Made by a program: the position numbers and the translations under genes
Shown: positions 3,950 through 6,377 of the stretch, in pieces
How positions within the stretch are numbered: position 1 is the first letter of the stretch
How the letters are laid out: each line of letters begins with the position of its first letter
Notes under the pieces: generated by a model
Told to the model about the DNA's origin: nothing
Database searches by the model: none
What the model saw: the letters and a program-made list of their open reading frames with translations, nothing else
Source: Chloroflexota bacterium
Lineage (GTDB): Bacteria; Chloroflexota; UBA4733
Length of the DNA stretch: 6,377 nucleotides
Direction of reading: 5' to 3'
Assembly (NCBI GenBank): GCA_025449435.1
Contig: JANWJO010000104.1
Coordinates: 1 to 6,377, forward strand

Positions 3950-5925
3950 TACAATCGCACCTCCTGGCACCCGTGAGCCAGGAGCCACGCACGCACCTCT
4001 TCGCGTATCGCTGAGTGAGCCGCGCTGAGTGCGGCAGCGAAGGCGCGATCTTCGTGCTGGCGGCGCTGCTTCTCGGTAGCATCATCGCCCCAGTGCTGCT
4101 GCACGCTAACCCGCGCCACGGCGCGGAGTGCCAGCGTTTGCTCGGGGTGCAGCACGGCCACCACGCTCACGATCACCGCCTGCATTGCTGCTGGCGGCGT
4201 CCAGCCTGGAACCTGCTGCCTGGCTATCGTCACACGTGTCAACCGGCCAGCACCCAACGAGGCGATGTCGCGCCTGCCCACCAGCAAGCGCGTGGCAGCA
4301 TCCGTATCCAGCCAGTCGGGTGCTGCAAGCGAGAGTTCAAAGCGGGCCTTGCCAGCGTAGCGCGGCCGGGCCGGGCCCGCTTTAGCGGCACCGGTGCGCG
4401 GTCCGGCCTGCGTATCCAGCCAGTCCAGCAGTTCGCTATCTGATAACAACTCCACTTGCGCCAGTGGCAATGACCCCAAGCTCGCTTCCAGGCGGCTGCG
4501 TGCCTCACCCGCTGGTAGGGCAGCGACATCCGCCGGGCCGGGCCCCTCCAGCACGCCGCCGGCGAGGTTGTAACGCCAGAAGCGCACTCGCGAGGCCAGG
4601 TCCACGCGGTCGTGGTGCAGCGGGTCGACGTACAATGCACCCAGCGTCACAGCGCCGCTATTGCGATGCCGCAAGCCAACCACCCGACCCGCCGATTGCA
4701 ACAGGGCATGGCGCAGACTGTTGATGCGTTCGGTGAGCACGCCACTCATGGCCACCAAGTGCTCGAAAGGCTCGCTGTAGCGGTGGTGGGCTGGCGACCA
4801 GGGGGCGCCGAGCGTCTTAAACATGCCGGTGAGCCCGGCCGGCGTATCGAGTTCGCCGCCGTCTGGCTGCTCGATGGCTGCCAGTAAATCGCGCGCGGTG
4901 TCCACAAACAACCGGCGCACCTCCGGCCGGGCGCACTCAGCCTGGATGGCGCGATACACCTCCGGCGAACTATAGGCCAGCGACGCCACCCGCGACGCCA
5001 GGTACAGCAGCGGCTCGAACACCGGCGTGCGATAGGGCAGGAGTGCCGTAGGGTCCTGATTGGCCCGCACAAACGTAAAGGCGAAGGTGAGCAAGCAGAA
5101 ATGCGTCAGCGCTTGCACGTAGCTCATGGCCGCGTCGTGCTCCGCCGCTGAACTGGGCGTCAGGAGCAAGCCATGCCCGGCCAGCTGGCGAACCAACCAC
5201 TGTTCCCACGGCACGCGCTCCCGGCCGTCACTGGCGGCGGTCAGCGCCACCACGAGCCCGGTCACGTCGCCCACCACCCGGCCAAATAGCGGGTGTGCCC
5301 CTACCAGGCCGATCGACGGCGCAAACACCGCCACGAGGTCGTCCATGGGCTGGGCTTGCACCGACATCAGGTTGGTCACCAGGCTGCCCGGCCGCATGTG
5401 TGCGCTATACGGCTGGAGCATCTGTCGAAACGTTGCCGGCGTGCCATAGGTGGTGGCGATCACCAGGATATTAGCCGCGCTCGCCGCTTCAGCGGCCGCC
5501 GCTGGGCTTAGCAGGCCGAAGACGCGCCGTACCCCTGGCAGCACCGCCACCTGTGCGGCGGTGGCCGGACGAAGTGTGCCCAGGGTCTCCGCGTGACCGG
5601 CAACTCCGGGTTCGCTCGCCACCAGCCAGACCGGCGCCCGGCGCGCCTCCCGCACCGCTACGGACACCAGCCTGCCATCCTCGCCGGTGGTCAGTGCCAC
5701 CACGTCGAGTCCGGCGGCGACGAGCGGCTCAGCCAGCCGCTCCGCCAGTTGGTGCGGCGGCACGAGCCGGCCGCCCTCTCCGTCGGAGCCGTCGTAGAAC
5801 AGGTCGACCAGCAAGGTGGCTCGTGCCGCAGACGACAGCAATTCGGCGAACAGCGAGCCCATGGCGCCAGCGCCACCCATCACGGCAACGACAGGCGTAA
5901 CAGCTGGCTGGCGCTGGCCGCTCAA
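3949..5925 (-). CDS. tyrA: TyrA-like prephenate/arogenate dehydrogenase family protein with a long unknown C-terminus
   Basis: The N-terminal half matches the TyrA family, which oxidatively decarboxylates prephenate or arogenate with NAD(P)+ in tyrosine synthesis. A Rossmann motif GGAGAMG (17-23) follows strand one, and Asp41 ends strand two, where an acidic residue usually favours NAD+. Strand ANILVIATT (151-159), GAHPLFG (209-215; His211 matches the catalytic His of TyrA) and EHDAAMSYVQALTHF (262-276) are family landmarks. The region to about 350 resembles the helical dimerisation domain. Oddities: about 95 extra residues between Asp41 and residue 150; NLMSVQ (185-190) where TyrA normally has D..SVK; and about 300 C-terminal residues (352-658) matching no domain I know, neither a chorismate mutase nor an evident ACT domain. 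Typical TyrA has 280-375 residues. The TTG start overlaps the EF-G stop, with AGGAG 11 bases upstream. An ATG at 5880 would delete strand one. Enzymatic function is plausible, not certain. Confidence 0.8.
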   Translation of the reverse strand: MSGQRQPAVTPVVAVMGGAGAMGSLFAELLSSAARATLLVDLFYDGSDGEGGRLVPPHQLAERLAEPLVAAGLDVVALTTGEDGRLVSVAVREARRAPVWLVASEPGVAGHAETLGTLRPATAAQVAVLPGVRRVFGLLSPAAAAEAASAANILVIATTYGTPATFRQMLQPYSAHMRPGSLVTNLMSVQAQPMDDLVAVFAPSIGLVGAHPLFGRVVGDVTGLVVALTAASDGRERVPWEQWLVRQLAGHGLLLTPSSAAEHDAAMSYVQALTHFCLLTFAFTFVRANQDPTALLPYRTPVFEPLLYLASRVASLAYSSPEVYRAIQAECARPEVRRLFVDTARDLLAAIEQPDGGELDTPAGLTGMFKTLGAPWSPAHHRYSEPFEHLVAMSGVLTERINSLRHALLQSAGRVVGLRHRNSGAVTLGALYVDPLHHDRVDLASRVRFWRYNLAGGVLEGPGPADVAALPAGEARSRLEASLGSLPLAQVELLSDSELLDWLDTQAGPRTGAAKAGPARPRYAGKARFELSLAAPDWLDTDAATRLLVGRRDIASLGAGRLTRVTIARQQVPGWTPPAAMQAVIVSVVAVLHPEQTLALRAVARVSVQQHWGDDATEKQRRQHEDRAFAAALSAAHSAIREEVRAWLLAHGCQEVRL

Positions 5926-6377
5926 GCGTGCGCGGGCTCCTGCTCTCGACGTTTGGCGTTAGCGGCGATCACTTGCTGCGCGACGTGGGCAGGCGCGTCC
6001 TCATAGTGCGAGAACTTGGCTGTGAACACGCCGCGTCCCTGGGTGATAGACCGCAAGTCGATGGCATAACGCAGCATCTCCGCTTGGGGAACTTGCGCCT
6101 TCACCCGCTGGGAGCCCGTGCCGGTAGGGTCCAGGCCCTCGATGCGGCCGCGCTTGCCGTTGAGATCGCTGATCACATCGCCCATGTTGGCTTCCGGTAC
6201 GGTGATCGTGACATCCAGCACGGGCTCCAACAACACGGGATGCGCCGCCTCGCCTGCCTTGCGGAACGCGATCGCCGCCGCCAGCCTGAAGGCCATTTCC
6301 GACGAGTCCACCGGATGGAACGACCCATCGTACAGGCTGGCGCGGAAATCCACCAGGCGGTTGCCGCTGATCAGCCC
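5922..6377 (-). CDS. fusA: Elongation factor G family GTPase, C-terminal part (5' end outside window)
   Basis: Only the last 151 residues are visible; full EF-G is about 690-700. EF-G uses GTP to drive ribosomal translocation, and with RRF it recycles ribosomes. The visible part is the end of domain IV (LYDGSFHPVDSSEMAF at 15-30 from the window edge) and all of domain V (PVLLEPVLDVTITVPEANMG, then GKRGRIEG, VPQAEMLRYAIDLRS and TQGRGVF). The reading frame is open to the window edge, so the GTG at 6353 is internal. The sequence before domain V (GLISGNRLVDFRASLYDG) looks more like the divergent FusA2/EF-G-like paralogs than housekeeping FusA, but the GTPase domain needed to decide is missing. 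The gene ends in TGA, overlapping the next start in TTGA, and appears to be first in a two-gene unit with the TyrA-like gene. Confidence 0.9.
   Translation of the reverse strand, partial: GLISGNRLVDFRASLYDGSFHPVDSSEMAFRLAAAIAFRKAGEAAHPVLLEPVLDVTITVPEANMGDVISDLNGKRGRIEGLDPTGTGSQRVKAQVPQAEMLRYAIDLRSITQGRGVFTAKFSHYEDAPAHVAQQVIAANAKRREQEPAHA

Noticed and set aside
5878..5880. ATG as an alternative start for the TyrA-like gene
   Set aside because: It would remove the first Rossmann strand (PVVAVM) needed before GGAGAMG.
6351..6353. GTG as the start of a small 143-residue gene
   Set aside because: The frame is open to the window edge and the upstream residues continue EF-G domain IV similarity, so it is an internal codon of a truncated gene.

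Overview
The window looks like bacterial chromosome of high G+C content, with every convincing gene on the minus strand. The best guess for the source is Chloroflexota. This rests on three things: the style of the lipoprotein signal, the GC-rich hairpin repeats of the CACCCCCC/CCCCTCTCC kind between genes, and the divergent TyrA-like and EF-G-like proteins. It is an inference, since no rRNA or phylogenetic marker is complete here.

Layout in the direction of transcription (right to left). First comes the C-terminal end of an elongation factor G family GTPase (5922-6377, running off the window). Its TGA stop overlaps the TTG start of a 658-residue TyrA-like prephenate/arogenate dehydrogenase family protein (3949-5925), so the two are probably translationally coupled. 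A 253-bp gap follows. It holds a composite palindromic repeat next to the tyrA stop, then a promoter candidate with a perfect TATAAT box. Next is a CUT1-type carbohydrate ABC importer cassette: a lipoprotein solute-binding protein (2211-3695), a 288-bp gap packed with repeats, a MalF-like permease (972-1922) and, 3 bp later, a MalG-like permease (69-968). The last 68 bases hold one more hairpin of the same style.

The importer genes work together: the lipid-anchored binding protein captures a sugar or oligosaccharide and hands it to the permease heterodimer. No ATPase, regulator or glycoside hydrolase is visible, so the substrate cannot be named, and the ATPase is either outside the window or shared and encoded elsewhere.

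The most notable non-coding feature is a family of short GC-rich palindromic repeats. Type A is a head ACGGACCTCACCCCCC, a hairpin and a tail like GGGAGCAGGTACG. Type B is GCAGCCAGTCCCCCC, then an A/G-rich arm, then ACAGGGGGGTT. An A-B composite occurs in both intergenic regions in opposite orientations, and a perfect 35-bp inverted repeat brackets most of the binding-protein/permease gap. The most notable coding feature is the TyrA-like protein. It has a long insertion after the second Rossmann strand, an altered active-site signature, and about 300 C-terminal residues I do not recognise.
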